NCBI GenBank assembly: GCA_041389725.1
Contig: JAWKRG010000002.1
Span: forward strand, 868,001-932,000
Length of the DNA stretch: 64,000 bases
Direction of reading: 5' to 3'
From: Polyangiaceae bacterium
GTDB lineage: Bacteria > Myxococcota_A > Polyangia > Polyangiales > Polyangiaceae
Shown here in pieces: positions 41,745 to 51,729 of this stretch (positions within the stretch are counted from its first letter, which is position 1; every line of letters starts with the position of its first letter). The translations under genes and the position numbers were made by a program. The notes beneath the pieces are model-generated. The model ran no database searches and was not told where the DNA came from. It saw only the letters and a program-made list of their open reading frames with translations.

Positions 41745-44700
41745 ATGGTCGAAGGGAAGCTCAAGGCGTCGTTGCTGCTGGTGACGCTTGCGTTGGGTTG
41801 CAGCGCCGACCCGGCGGCGACGGATCGCAAGCTCGACGCCTACGACGCGGAAACCACGACCGCGGCGGACGGCGCACGACAGCTCGCCCATCAGATCGTC
41901 GTCAAGAAGGCCGACAGCGCGAGCGAAAGTGCGTTGCTCGCTGCAGTCGCTTCCCTTGGCGCAAGCGTGATCGCCGGGCAACCCCTGCTCGGAGAACTCG
42001 GCTATCGGCGCTTGCGCCTGCCGCCCGGGCTCACGGTGGAAGATGCGATTCACACCTTGCAGGGGTCCGGGGTCGTCGAAAGTGCGGAACCCACCTACCT
42101 GCTCGAGCTGTCGAAGCAACCCGACGATCCGAAGCTCGGATCCCTGTGGGGCATGTCCAAGATCGCGGCGCCCAGTGCCTGGGACTTGTCCACGGGCTCC
42201 GCGTCGGTGCGCGTGGCGGTGCTCGACACCGGCGTGGATCTGAACCACGCCGATCTGCGAGGCAATCTCTGGCTCAACCCCGGTGAGACCGCGGGCAACG
42301 GCGTGGACGATGATGGCAACGGGCTCATCGACGACGTCCAAGGTTGGGACGCGGTCAACGAGGACAACGTCCCCGCCGACGATCACGGCCACGGCACCCA
42401 CGTCGCCGGTACGATTGGCGCCGTCGGCAACAACGCCTTGGGCGTGGTCGGTGTGAACTGGACGGTGCGCATCGTGCCCGTGAAGGTGTGCAGCACGGTG
42501 AACTGCCTGACCACGGATTTCGCCGAGGGATTGCTCTACGCCGCAAAAGTCGGTGCGCGCGTCGCCAATGCGAGCTTGGGCGGCTACCACGCGCCGCTGA
42601 GCTACGAGCGCGCGGCCATCCAAAGTCTGGCAAACGCCGGTGGCGTGCTCGTGGCAGCGGCCGGCAATGACGGCGTCAACACCGACGCCTCGCCGCACTA
42701 TCCGTCATCCTACGACGAACCCACGTTGGTGAGCGTCGCCGCGAGCCAAGAGGACGACTCGCGCGCGAGCTTTTCCAACTACGGCGTCAAGACGGTGCAC
42801 CTGGCGGCGCCCGGCGCCAACATCCTCAGCAGCGTGCCCGGCGGCGGCTTCTCACAAGCCTCGGGCACGAGCATGGCCTCGCCCCACGTGGCGGGCGCGG
42901 CCGCGTTGCTCCTGGCGCTGAAACCCACCACCACCGCCGCGGAAGTGAAGAGCGCGCTGATCGCCTCGGTCGACGCGTTGCCGGGCTTTTCCGGCGTGGT
43001 CGCCTCGGGCGGACGCCTCAACGTCGATCGCCTGCTTCGCGGTGAGACGAACTGCACGGGTTCGAACTGCGGTTGTGGTACGGGCGCGTCGAGCTGCGCA
43101 CCATCGGTCACTTGCGCGGACAATCCTTGTGACCCGCACGCGTCATGCACAGATGGCAGTGAAGGCCCTGAGTGTAGCTGCAACCCTGGCTACGAAGGCG
43201 ATGGCACGACCTGCAGCGACGTGGACGAATGTGCGGCGGGCACCGCCGGCTGCGATCCCAACGGCAGCTGCGAGAACAGCGACGGCAGCTTCAGCTGCAG
43301 CTGCAACTTCGGCTTTCAGGGCGACGGCAAGAGTTGCAGCGACCTGGACGAGTGCGCGCAGGGCCTGGACAACTGCTTTCCCGGAAGCACATGCAAGAAC
43401 CAAGCTGGAGGCTACGTGTGCGACTGCGGCCCTGCAGGCTGCGCCAGCGTGGGTGAGGCCTGCGCGCCCGCGCTCAACGCGTGTGACGTGAACGCCACTT
43501 GCACCAGCGTCGCTGGCAGCTACTTCTGCAACTGCAATAGCGGCTACGTCGGTGACGGCTTCTTCTGCGTGAACGTGAACGAGTGCGTCGCAGGCTTGAA
43601 CGATTGCTCGCCCCACGCCAGCTGCGAGGACACGCCAGGCAGCTACGAATGCACCTGCGACAGCGGCTGGACCGGCGACGGCAAGTCCTGCACCGACGCC
43701 GACGAGTGTGCCCTGGGTACGGACCAGTGCGATCCGAACGCCACCTGCACCAACACCGTGGGCAGCTACACGTGCAGCTGCAACAGCGGCTGGACCGGCG
43801 ACGGCAAGTCCTGCACCGACGCCGACGAGTGCGCCCTGGGCAAGTACAGCTGCGGCCCCATTTCTCACTGCGTCAACTTGCCGGGGACTTACAGCTGTGC
43901 GTGCAACGAGGGGTACGAGGGCGACGGCACGACTTGCACCGACGTCGACGAGTGCGCGCTCGGCAGCGACAGCTGCGACCCGAATGCGACGTGCACCAAC
44001 ACCGTGGGCAGCTATGGCTGCAGCTGCAACCTGGGTTTCGTGGGCGACGGCTTCAGCTGCGCCGACGTCGACGAGTGTGCGCTCGGCACGGCCGTGTGCG
44101 ATCCCAATGCCAGCTGCCAGAACACACCCGGCAGCTACGACTGCGCCTGCAACGCGGGCTTTCAAGGAAACGGCAAGACCTGCACGGACATCGACGAGTG
44201 CGCTCTGGGCAGTGACGACTGCGATGGGCATGCCAGCTGCCACAACACCCCGGGCAGCTTCAGCTGTTCCTGCAACGCCGGTTGGCTGGGCGACGGCAAG
44301 ACCTGCAGCGACGAGAACGAGTGCACGGCAGGAACCCATCAATGCTCGGTCAACGCCACTTGCAGCAACACGTCGGGCGGATACGACTGCACGTGCAACA
44401 CCGGTTTCGAAGGCGACGGCAAGACCTGCACGGACATCGACGAGTGCACCCACGGCCTGAACAACTGCGGCGTGGACGCCAACTGCGAGAACACGCCCGG
44501 CGCCTATCACTGCAGCTGCAAGGACGGCTTCGAGGGCAACGGCAAGGAGTGCCAGGACGTGGACGAGTGCACCACGGGCAAGAGCACCTGCAACGTGCAC
44601 GCCAACTGCACCAACACTCACGGTGGCTACATGTGCGCGTGCAAGGCGGGCTACTTGGGCGACGGCCTGAGCTGCGACGAGATCGACGAATGCGCTCTGG

Positions 44701-47700
44701 GCACCGACGACTGTTCCCCCAACGCCGATTGCACCAACACCCAGGGCGGCTTCTCGTGCAGCTGCTGGTCGGGCTATCAAGGCAACGGCAAGACCTGCAC
44801 CGATGTCGACGAGTGCGCGCTGGGCACCGATGACTGCGCGCCCAACGCCAGCTGCAGCAACGAGCCCGGCAGCTTCAGTTGCACCTGCCCCGCGGGCTAC
44901 GAGGGTGACGGCAAGACCTGCACCGACGTCGACGAATGCAGCAAAGGCAGCGACGACTGCGACGCAAACGCTGTCTGCAGCAACAGCCCGGGCAGCTTCA
45001 GCTGTGCGTGCAAGCCGGGCTTCACCGGCAACGGCAAGACCTGCACCGACATCGACGAGTGTGCATTGGGCACGGACAACTGTGCGCCGAACGCGACCTG
45101 CAGCAACGAGCCTGGAAGCTTCAGCTGCAGCTGTCCCGCAGGATACGCGGGCGACGGCACCGTGTGCACGGACGTCGACGAATGCGCCCTGGGCACCGAC
45201 GACTGCCACGCCGACGCTGTCTGCACGAACCTGCCCGGCAGCTTCAGTTGCGCCTGCAAGCCAGGCTTCAGCGGCAACGGAACGTTCTGCACCGGCGCCA
45301 CGCACTGCACCACGACTTCGTGTAGTCCCTACGCCAGCTGCACCGACACGACCACGGGGTTCACTTGCGAGTGCAACGCGGGCTACAGTGGCGACGGCTT
45401 CACCTGTACCGATGTAGACGAGTGCGCCCTGAACCTAGATCAGTGCGATGCGCACGCCACCTGCACGAACGAGCCTGGCGGCTACAGCTGCAGCTGCAAC
45501 GCGCCCTACACCGGCAGTGGGACCAGCTGCGATCTGGATGAGTGCGCTCTGAACCTGGACAACTGCCACGCGGACGCCGTCTGCACCAACACAGCTGCCG
45601 GTTTTACATGTACCTGCAAGGCCGGTTACGCCGGCAACGGCGTCAGCTGCACGGACGTGGACGAGTGCGCTCTGGGCAGCGACGATTGTTCCGCCAACGC
45701 CGACTGCCAGAACCTGGTCGGCAGCTACGCATGCTCCTGCAAGGTTGGCTACTCCGGCGACGGCCGCACTTGCCTCCCACCGCCGACCCGCGCCACCGCC
45801 ATCGACGCCAGTGGCGATCACACCTGCGCCCTGCTCGACAACGGCGGCGTGCGTTGCTGGGGACGCAACAACTTTGGACAGCTCGGCTACGGCGACACCA
45901 ACGACGTCATGAACAGCGACGATGCACCACTGGTGAGCACCGGAGGCGCCGTGAAGCAGGTCGCAGCGGGGGATGGCCACAGCTGCGCACTGCGCACCGA
46001 CGGCAAGGTGCGCTGCTGGGGCCGCAATCACTACGGACAGCTCGGCTACGGCAACACAACGGATATCGGTGACGACGAGACGCCGGCGGACGCAGGCGAC
46101 GTGAACCTGGGCGGAACTGCGATCGCCATTGCCGCAGGCGGCGAACACACCTGCGCGCTCTTGTCGGGCGGCACCGTGCGCTGTTGGGGTCTCGGTATCG
46201 ACGGCCAGCTCGGCTACGCCAACACGCAAAACGTCGGCGACGACGAAGTGCCGGCCTCGAAGCCCTTGGTGCAGCTGGGTGGCGCCGCCGTCGCCATCAG
46301 CGCGGGTCGCGACCACACTTGCGCCTTGCGCAGCGACGGCAAGCTGCTGTGCTGGGGACGCGGCGAGTGGGCCGTGCTCGGCTACGGCAACACGAACAGC
46401 GTCGGTGACAACGAGCATCCGGCGAGCGCGGGCCCCGTCAGCCTGCCGGCCTTGGCCACGCAGATCTCCGCGGGCTGGTATCACACCTGCGCGCGGCTGA
46501 GCACGGGAGCGCTGCGCTGCTGGGGCTACGGCGCCACCGGGCAGCTCGGCTTGGCGTCGCAGCTCGACGTCGGCGACGACGAAGTGCCGAGCGCGGTCCC
46601 GGAGATCCAGCTCGGCACCGCGGCCGCCGCGGTGAGCGCGGGCCTCTTCCACACTTGCGCGCTGACCGCTGCGGGGAACGTGCGTTGCTTCGGCTACGGC
46701 GACTCCGGACGCCTGGGCTACGCCAACATCGACAACATTGGTGACGACGAGCACCCGGCTAGCGCGGGCGACGTGCAGCTCGGCCAGAAGGCGCTGGACG
46801 TGAAGGCCGGCGCGTCGCACAGCTGCGCACTGCTCCAAGACGGCAGCGTGCGCTGTTGGGGCAACGCCGAGTTCGGGCAGTTGGGCTCAGGCGGCACGAG
46901 CGACATCGGTGACGACGAAACGCCCTTGGGCCTCTCGCCGTTGAAGCTGAGCTCCTTGAACGAATGCGCGCTCGGCATGGCGGGATGCAGCCCCGACGCC
47001 ACGTGCACGGATCAGCCCGTGGGCTACCTGTGCAGCTGCAGCGCGGGCTACTCCGGCGACGGACATACCTGCGACGACGACGACGAGTGCGCCCTAGGCA
47101 CCCACGGCTGCAGTCCCTACGCTCTATGCGACAACACGCCGGGCAGCTACAGCTGCAGCTGCGCGCCAGGATTCGTCGGCGACGGCACGCAATGCGAGGA
47201 TGTCGACGAGTGCGCTACGCAGCAGGCCGCCTGCGACGCGAACGCCAGCTGTGCCAACGTCGCGGGTGGCTATCTGTGCAACTGCAACCTGGGCTACGCC
47301 GGCAACGGTCAAGTGTGCACGCCAGCGAGCACCTACGTTCGCAGCGTGAGCGCCGGCGGGTCCCACAGCTGTGCGCTGCTGTCCACCGGTTCGGTGCGCT
47401 GCTGGGGCGCGGGCGTGCACGGACAGCTCGGCTACGGCAACGCGAACAACATCGGCGACGACGAACACCCGGTCAGCGCGGGCGACGTGAACGTCGGTGC
47501 GCCGGTCAGTCAGATCGTCACCGGCGGTCAGCATACTTGTGCGCTGACCACGACCGGTGCCGTGCGTTGCTGGGGCTCGAGCGCCTACGGACAGCTCGGC
47601 TACGGCAACGTGAACGACATCGGTGACGACGAGAGCCCGGCCAGCGCGGGGGACGTGAACGTGGGCGGCGTCGTCGTCGCGCTCGCAGCCGGCACGCATC

Positions 47701-48509
47701 ACACTTGCGCGCTGTTGGGTTCCGGCGCCGTGCGCTGCTGGGGTCTGGGCGCGGCCGGGCGTCTCGGCTACGCCAACGTCAGCAGCATTGGCGACAATGA
47801 ATCCCCCGCCAGCGCCGGCAGTATTCAACTCGGGGAAGCCGCCGTCGGCATCACGGCAGGAGACTTGCACAGCTGCGCGGTGCTGGCCTCGGGTGGCGTG
47901 CGTTGCTGGGGCTTCGGCCTCTACGGCCGACTCGGGTACGGCAATGAGAGCAGCATCGGCGATGACGAGGTTCCCGCTACGGCCGGCAGTGTTCCTCTCG
48001 GTGGGAGCGCCCTCGAGGTCGTCGCGGGCGGGCAGCACACCTGCGCGCTGATGGCAGATCAGTCCGTGCGCTGCTGGGGCTACGGCCTCTTCGGCAGTCT
48101 CGGCCTGGGCAACAAGCAGAACGTCGGCGACGACGAGTCTCCGGCCAGCGTCGCCGCCGTGGACATTGGTGGTGCTGCCACGGACGTGTTCGCAGGCGGT
48201 GACCACAGCTGCGCCATCACCAGCACCGGCAGCCTGGTGTGTTGGGGCGCGCCGGCCGCAGCCCTGGGCTACGGAAACGGGGCGATCGTCGGCGACGACG
48301 AGCACCCAGCCCAGGCCGGAGCCGTCTCCCTCGGCGGCGCGGCGCTGTCGGGCTCCCTGGGCACGAACCACAGTTGCGCCCTGCTCTCCAGTCAGCTGCG
48401 CTGTTTCGGCGACGGCAGCAGCGGACGCCTCGGCTACGGCAACGCCCTGACCATCGGTGACGACGAGGTGCCGAGCGACGTGAGCTTTGTCAACGTACTC
48501 GGCTATTGA
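41745..48509 (+). CDS. Giant lipoprotein: S8 protease - 22 EGF - 7 RCC1 - 3 EGF - 7 RCC1
   Basis: 2254 residues. Leader LLLVTLALGCSAD has a lipobox (Cys about residue 19). A propeptide-like region (LAHQIVVKKADSASE to ESAEPTYLLEL) precedes a subtilisin-family protease with the full triad: Asp161 (AVLDTGVD), His216 (GHGTHVAG) and Ser376 (GTSMASPHVAG). About 22 EGF-like modules follow from residue 457 to 1345, mostly calcium-binding type (DxDEC) with the CxNTxGSYxC hydroxylation-type motif. Seven RCC1-like repeats come next (about 1350-1738), each with two Cys (HTCAL...RCWG) and GDDExP. Three EGF modules and seven more RCC1 repeats end the protein. Seven repeats make one propeller, so two seven-bladed propellers are expected. 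AGGAGG lies before the ATG. Likely surface-exposed; role unknown. Confidence 0.88.
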   Translation: MVEGKLKASLLLVTLALGCSADPAATDRKLDAYDAETTTAADGARQLAHQIVVKKADSASESALLAAVASLGASVIAGQPLLGELGYRRLRLPPGLTVEDAIHTLQGSGVVESAEPTYLLELSKQPDDPKLGSLWGMSKIAAPSAWDLSTGSASVRVAVLDTGVDLNHADLRGNLWLNPGETAGNGVDDDGNGLIDDVQGWDAVNEDNVPADDHGHGTHVAGTIGAVGNNALGVVGVNWTVRIVPVKVCSTVNCLTTDFAEGLLYAAKVGARVANASLGGYHAPLSYERAAIQSLANAGGVLVAAAGNDGVNTDASPHYPSSYDEPTLVSVAASQEDDSRASFSNYGVKTVHLAAPGANILSSVPGGGFSQASGTSMASPHVAGAAALLLALKPTTTAAEVKSALIASVDALPGFSGVVASGGRLNVDRLLRGETNCTGSNCGCGTGASSCAPSVTCADNPCDPHASCTDGSEGPECSCNPGYEGDGTTCSDVDECAAGTAGCDPNGSCENSDGSFSCSCNFGFQGDGKSCSDLDECAQGLDNCFPGSTCKNQAGGYVCDCGPAGCASVGEACAPALNACDVNATCTSVAGSYFCNCNSGYVGDGFFCVNVNECVAGLNDCSPHASCEDTPGSYECTCDSGWTGDGKSCTDADECALGTDQCDPNATCTNTVGSYTCSCNSGWTGDGKSCTDADECALGKYSCGPISHCVNLPGTYSCACNEGYEGDGTTCTDVDECALGSDSCDPNATCTNTVGSYGCSCNLGFVGDGFSCADVDECALGTAVCDPNASCQNTPGSYDCACNAGFQGNGKTCTDIDECALGSDDCDGHASCHNTPGSFSCSCNAGWLGDGKTCSDENECTAGTHQCSVNATCSNTSGGYDCTCNTGFEGDGKTCTDIDECTHGLNNCGVDANCENTPGAYHCSCKDGFEGNGKECQDVDECTTGKSTCNVHANCTNTHGGYMCACKAGYLGDGLSCDEIDECALGTDDCSPNADCTNTQGGFSCSCWSGYQGNGKTCTDVDECALGTDDCAPNASCSNEPGSFSCTCPAGYEGDGKTCTDVDECSKGSDDCDANAVCSNSPGSFSCACKPGFTGNGKTCTDIDECALGTDNCAPNATCSNEPGSFSCSCPAGYAGDGTVCTDVDECALGTDDCHADAVCTNLPGSFSCACKPGFSGNGTFCTGATHCTTTSCSPYASCTDTTTGFTCECNAGYSGDGFTCTDVDECALNLDQCDAHATCTNEPGGYSCSCNAPYTGSGTSCDLDECALNLDNCHADAVCTNTAAGFTCTCKAGYAGNGVSCTDVDECALGSDDCSANADCQNLVGSYACSCKVGYSGDGRTCLPPPTRATAIDASGDHTCALLDNGGVRCWGRNNFGQLGYGDTNDVMNSDDAPLVSTGGAVKQVAAGDGHSCALRTDGKVRCWGRNHYGQLGYGNTTDIGDDETPADAGDVNLGGTAIAIAAGGEHTCALLSGGTVRCWGLGIDGQLGYANTQNVGDDEVPASKPLVQLGGAAVAISAGRDHTCALRSDGKLLCWGRGEWAVLGYGNTNSVGDNEHPASAGPVSLPALATQISAGWYHTCARLSTGALRCWGYGATGQLGLASQLDVGDDEVPSAVPEIQLGTAAAAVSAGLFHTCALTAAGNVRCFGYGDSGRLGYANIDNIGDDEHPASAGDVQLGQKALDVKAGASHSCALLQDGSVRCWGNAEFGQLGSGGTSDIGDDETPLGLSPLKLSSLNECALGMAGCSPDATCTDQPVGYLCSCSAGYSGDGHTCDDDDECALGTHGCSPYALCDNTPGSYSCSCAPGFVGDGTQCEDVDECATQQAACDANASCANVAGGYLCNCNLGYAGNGQVCTPASTYVRSVSAGGSHSCALLSTGSVRCWGAGVHGQLGYGNANNIGDDEHPVSAGDVNVGAPVSQIVTGGQHTCALTTTGAVRCWGSSAYGQLGYGNVNDIGDDESPASAGDVNVGGVVVALAAGTHHTCALLGSGAVRCWGLGAAGRLGYANVSSIGDNESPASAGSIQLGEAAVGITAGDLHSCAVLASGGVRCWGFGLYGRLGYGNESSIGDDEVPATAGSVPLGGSALEVVAGGQHTCALMADQSVRCWGYGLFGSLGLGNKQNVGDDESPASVAAVDIGGAATDVFAGGDHSCAITSTGSLVCWGAPAAALGYGNGAIVGDDEHPAQAGAVSLGGAALSGSLGTNHSCALLSSQLRCFGDGSSGRLGYGNALTIGDDEVPSDVSFVNVLGY

Positions 48510-48541
48510 ACCCACGCACGTACCCGCAGTATTGAAGCAGG

Positions 48542-49456
48542 GTGACCGACGACGCTCACGATCTGGGCACGGACTCCAGCAAGTCGGTCCCAGAGCGGCT
48601 GGGCCCCTACCGATTGCAGGAGCTCCTTGGCCAAGGTGCCTCCGGCAGCGTGTACGCCGCCGTCGACGACGCCGGCCAGCACGTGGCGGTGAAGGTGCTC
48701 GACGGCGACGCGCACTGCGTGAGCTGGCCTGAAGCCCTGAGCGCGCTGAACAAGCGCGCGCACCCCGGCCTCGCACGTGTGCTCGCTGTATTCGCCGAGC
48801 ACGTGCCGCCCTTCTTCGCCATGGAGCTGCACCAAGGCCCCAGCTTGCTCGACTGGGCACGCGCCGACGCCGCGGGCTGCATTCGCGCCCAAGCCTACGC
48901 CAGTTCGGCAATGTTGCTCTTGGGCGGCGACATGAAGGAGCGCGGCGAGACAGAATTCGCCAGCTGCGGCCAGGAAGGCTTTCGGCGCGTGCGCCAAGCA
49001 ACCCTCGACGTCGCGGCCGCCCTTGGCCACATACACGAGCTGGGCGTCGTACACTGCGACGTGCGCCCCGACAACATCTGCGTCCATGACGAGCACGCGG
49101 TGCTGCTCGACTACGGCCTCTGTCGCGTGATCGGTGCGGCGGTGGAGTCCTCGGCGCCCGTAGGCACCGCGGCCTACATGGCGCCCGAGCAATGGAACGC
49201 GGCGACGCTGGCTCCCGCGGTGGACTACTACGCCTTGGGCGTCACCCTGTTCGAAGCCCTGACCGGCGCGCTGCCCTTCAGCGGCAGCGCCGGCGAAGTC
49301 TTCGTGCGCAAGCGCAGCGTGGGCGCGCCGGCGCCGAGTCTGTTCATTCCTGACGTCCCCGAAGATCTGGACGCGCTGTGCGTGGACTTGATGCGCTCCA
49401 GCCCGGAGCATCGTCCACACTCCGAGGAGATCCGGGAGCGCCTGAGCAGCGCCTGA
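48542..49456 (+). CDS. Atypical eukaryote-like Ser/Thr protein kinase
   Basis: 304 residues, essentially a bare kinase domain. The Gly loop GQGASGSVYAA and the VAVK lysine are intact. The catalytic loop is HCDVRPDN (Arg of HRD replaced by Cys, Lys by Arg), and DFG is DYG (LLDYGLCR). APE is normal (MAPEQW). The catalytic Asp, Asn and metal Asp remain, so activity is possible but unusual. There is no transmembrane helix or sensor. An insertion around LLLGGDMKERGETEF precedes the catalytic loop. It starts with GTG 48542, only 32 bp after the giant lipoprotein, suggesting one transcript and a functional link. Confidence 0.8.
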   Translation: MTDDAHDLGTDSSKSVPERLGPYRLQELLGQGASGSVYAAVDDAGQHVAVKVLDGDAHCVSWPEALSALNKRAHPGLARVLAVFAEHVPPFFAMELHQGPSLLDWARADAAGCIRAQAYASSAMLLLGGDMKERGETEFASCGQEGFRRVRQATLDVAAALGHIHELGVVHCDVRPDNICVHDEHAVLLDYGLCRVIGAAVESSAPVGTAAYMAPEQWNAATLAPAVDYYALGVTLFEALTGALPFSGSAGEVFVRKRSVGAPAPSLFIPDVPEDLDALCVDLMRSSPEHRPHSEEIRERLSSA

Positions 49457-49525
49457 AGATCCCCGAGGGCTGACGACGAGGCGTGATCTCCGTCAACGCC
49501 GACGGCATGACGAGCGCGTGAACCG

Positions 49526-50626
49526 TCAGCGTCGACGACTGCCGACGAGAGCGTGATCGAGCTCCGTAGGCGGCACCGAGGGCGAGCCGGCGACCAACGT
49601 GATCGCTTCGGACCCCTCGTCGTCCCAGGCCGCCGCGCGCAGAGCGTCCGCAATGCTCGGAGCGGGCCGCATGAACACGTCGCTCTTGATTGGCACGATG
49701 CCCTCGTCACCGAGCCATGCCGCAAAGCTATAGGCCGTCATCACGTTGCGATGACGCCGCGACAACTCACGCACGGCCCAAAGCATGTGGGACGCCGAGT
49801 CGAAGCGTTGGGCCGGCAACGGTTTGAGCGCGCGCAGCAGCACCAGCATCACGTCCTCGGGGATGCGATCCTTCGCAGCCTCCAGGCGACTCAGATCCCC
49901 GGAATGCAGCATCTCCAGCGTGGCCAGGTCGCTCTCGGCTTCGAACAGCGAGTGCCCGAGCAACATCTCCGCCAGCACCACGCCCAGAGAAAACAGATCG
50001 CTGCGCCCGTCCAGGCGCGAGCCCAAGGCTTGCTCGGGAGAAACGTAGCCAATCTTCCCTTTGATCTCCCCCGGCGCGGTGCGGGCGTCGATCTCCGTAG
50101 CGCAAGCGATGCCAAAGTCGCCGAGCTTCACTTGCCCCGCGCTTCCGATCAGGACGTTGCTTGGTGACACGTCCCGGTGCACCAGGTGCAGCGGGCGCGC
50201 AGACTCGTCGCAGGCGGAGTGCGCATACTCGAGTGCACCCAGGATCTCTTGAGCGACGTAGAGCACCGCCCCGAGATCCATCTTCCGCCCCGTCGATCGC
50301 AGACGGAAGCCCAACTCCTGCAGCGAGAGCCCGTCCACGAGCTCCAGCACCAGGTACAACCGACCTTCGTGCTCGCCGAAGTCGAGCACCTGGATCAGGT
50401 TGGGGTGCGTCAACCGCGCATGCACGCGCGCTTCATCGCAGAACATACCGACCAGTCGCGGGTCATCGGCCAAGTGCGGCAGCATCAACTTGATCGCGAC
50501 GCGCTTCTCGAAACCGTGAGCACCCGCGCGCACCGCTTCATGCACCTCCGCCATGCCGCCACTTCCGAGGCGACCCACGAGCTCGTAAGGACCGAGCCTG
50601 TCTGGGGGACGGGCGGCCGCGCGCAT
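49526..50626 (-). CDS. Ser/Thr protein kinase, canonical
   Basis: A kinase domain with all motifs: GRLGSGGMAEV, VAIKLML, LVHRDVSPSNVLI (RD type), GDFGIA and VSPEQA (Pkn-type activation segment). A C-terminal extension of about 90 residues (SYAAWLGDEGIVP-like and AGSPSVPPTELDHAL) has no recognised domain and no membrane helix, so it is cytosolic. ATG 50626 gives 366 residues; GTG 50635 adds three. Divergent from the PP2C phosphatase gene at 50818, the classic kinase/phosphatase pairing. HRDVSPSN is the form common in myxobacterial kinases. Confidence 0.9.
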   Translation of the reverse strand: MRAAARPPDRLGPYELVGRLGSGGMAEVHEAVRAGAHGFEKRVAIKLMLPHLADDPRLVGMFCDEARVHARLTHPNLIQVLDFGEHEGRLYLVLELVDGLSLQELGFRLRSTGRKMDLGAVLYVAQEILGALEYAHSACDESARPLHLVHRDVSPSNVLIGSAGQVKLGDFGIACATEIDARTAPGEIKGKIGYVSPEQALGSRLDGRSDLFSLGVVLAEMLLGHSLFEAESDLATLEMLHSGDLSRLEAAKDRIPEDVMLVLLRALKPLPAQRFDSASHMLWAVRELSRRHRNVMTAYSFAAWLGDEGIVPIKSDVFMRPAPSIADALRAAAWDDEGSEAITLVAGSPSVPPTELDHALVGSRRR

Positions 50627-50817
50627 GAGGGGCACTTTTCAATGTAGCCTCGACGACGCCCTCGCGGGTGCCCCTCGCGTCCGTCAGCGAAAAATGAGTG
50701 GTCGCGTGTGGGCCGATGTGCGAACGCCAGCCGAAAACTCGGCGGAAATAACGGCTGAAACCGGGGGTTGCGCGGGGCGGGTTCGGCCTGCAACGGGGTC
50801 TGGTATCTTGCGAAGCC

Positions 50818-51726
50818 GTGGCTCCCGTCGACGCTCCCACCCTGCCTCCGGATGCTGGTCCTGCGAAACAACCGTACCTCGACATTGCAGGACGCACGGA
50901 CCGTGGGCTCGTGCGCAAAGCAAACGAGGACGCCTTCCTGATCACGGAACTCAATCGCCGCATGAACGTGCTGCACTCGAGCTTGCCCGCGGCGGATCTG
51001 GATTGGTTGACTTCCAGCTCGGCGGGGACCGTGCTCGTCGTGGCCGACGGCATGGGCGGACAAGGGGGCGGCCACGTCGCGAGCCGCGTGGCCGTGCGCT
51101 CGATCACCGACTACGTCTGCAGCGTCATGCCCTGGGCGTCACGTCATGCGCAAGAGGTCGAAACATCTCCACGCGCGACGCTTCCCGGCGTGCGCGATCA
51201 GCTCTCGACGGCGCTAGTCGCAGGCAACACGGAAGTGCGCCAGGCAGCGGGTCTACCCGGCGCGTCGCCCAACATGGGCACCACCCTGACCCTGGCCTAC
51301 ATCCTGTGGCCGCGCATGTACGTGGCGCACGCCGGCGACAGCCGCTGCTACCTGCTGCGGCACAATCTGCTGTCCTGCCTGACCACGGATCACACCGTGG
51401 CCGAGCAGATGCGCGCCCAGGGCTTTCCGGCACTGGAAGCCTCCTCGCCCCTGCACCACATCTTGTGGAACGCGCTCGGCACGAGTGAAGACGAGATGGT
51501 GCCCGAGATGCAAAAGCAGCAACTCGAAGCGGGCGACATCATCTTGCTCTGCACCGACGGCCTGACCAAACACGTCGACGAAGACGAAATCACGAACATT
51601 CTGGCCAACACCGACACTTCCGAAGAAGCCTGCGATCTGCTGATCGAGCGCACCGTGGCCGGCGGCGCGAGCGACAACGTCACCGTGGTCGTCGCGCGTG
51701 TCCCCCCCGAACCAACGCCGGACTGA
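50818..51726 (+). CDS. PP2C-family Ser/Thr protein phosphatase
   Basis: 302 residues, a single PPM/PP2C domain. Metal-binding motifs are present in order: GLVRKANEDAF, VVADGMGGQGGG, AYILWPRMYVAHAGDSRCYL, LLCTDGLTKHV and GASDNVTVVVAR. It removes phosphate from Ser/Thr, most likely reversing the adjacent kinases. It starts with GTG 50818 in a 191-bp divergent region shared with the canonical kinase. No membrane segment. The downstream end runs into a dispersed repeat with a GC-rich hairpin and T-run. Confidence 0.93.
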   Translation: MAPVDAPTLPPDAGPAKQPYLDIAGRTDRGLVRKANEDAFLITELNRRMNVLHSSLPAADLDWLTSSSAGTVLVVADGMGGQGGGHVASRVAVRSITDYVCSVMPWASRHAQEVETSPRATLPGVRDQLSTALVAGNTEVRQAAGLPGASPNMGTTLTLAYILWPRMYVAHAGDSRCYLLRHNLLSCLTTDHTVAEQMRAQGFPALEASSPLHHILWNALGTSEDEMVPEMQKQQLEAGDIILLCTDGLTKHVDEDEITNILANTDTSEEACDLLIERTVAGGASDNVTVVVARVPPEPTPD

Positions 51727-51729
51727 GTC

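Noticed and set aside
43143..45305. A 720-residue minus-strand ORF rich in Val, Gly and Ala
   Set aside because: It is the antisense shadow of the EGF array; the repeated GC-rich codons keep the complementary frame open. The plus frame has clear Cys-spaced EGF modules.
43100..45780. CRISPR-like periodic repeats of about 120 bp
   Set aside because: The periodicity is that of EGF modules in one open frame, with diverged units and no identical short repeats or spacers.
45435..49001. Long minus-strand ORFs (467 and 625 residues) opposite the RCC1 blocks
   Set aside because: Shadow frames of the RCC1 repeats and the kinase gene; no start signal or domain, and composition mirrors the coding strand.
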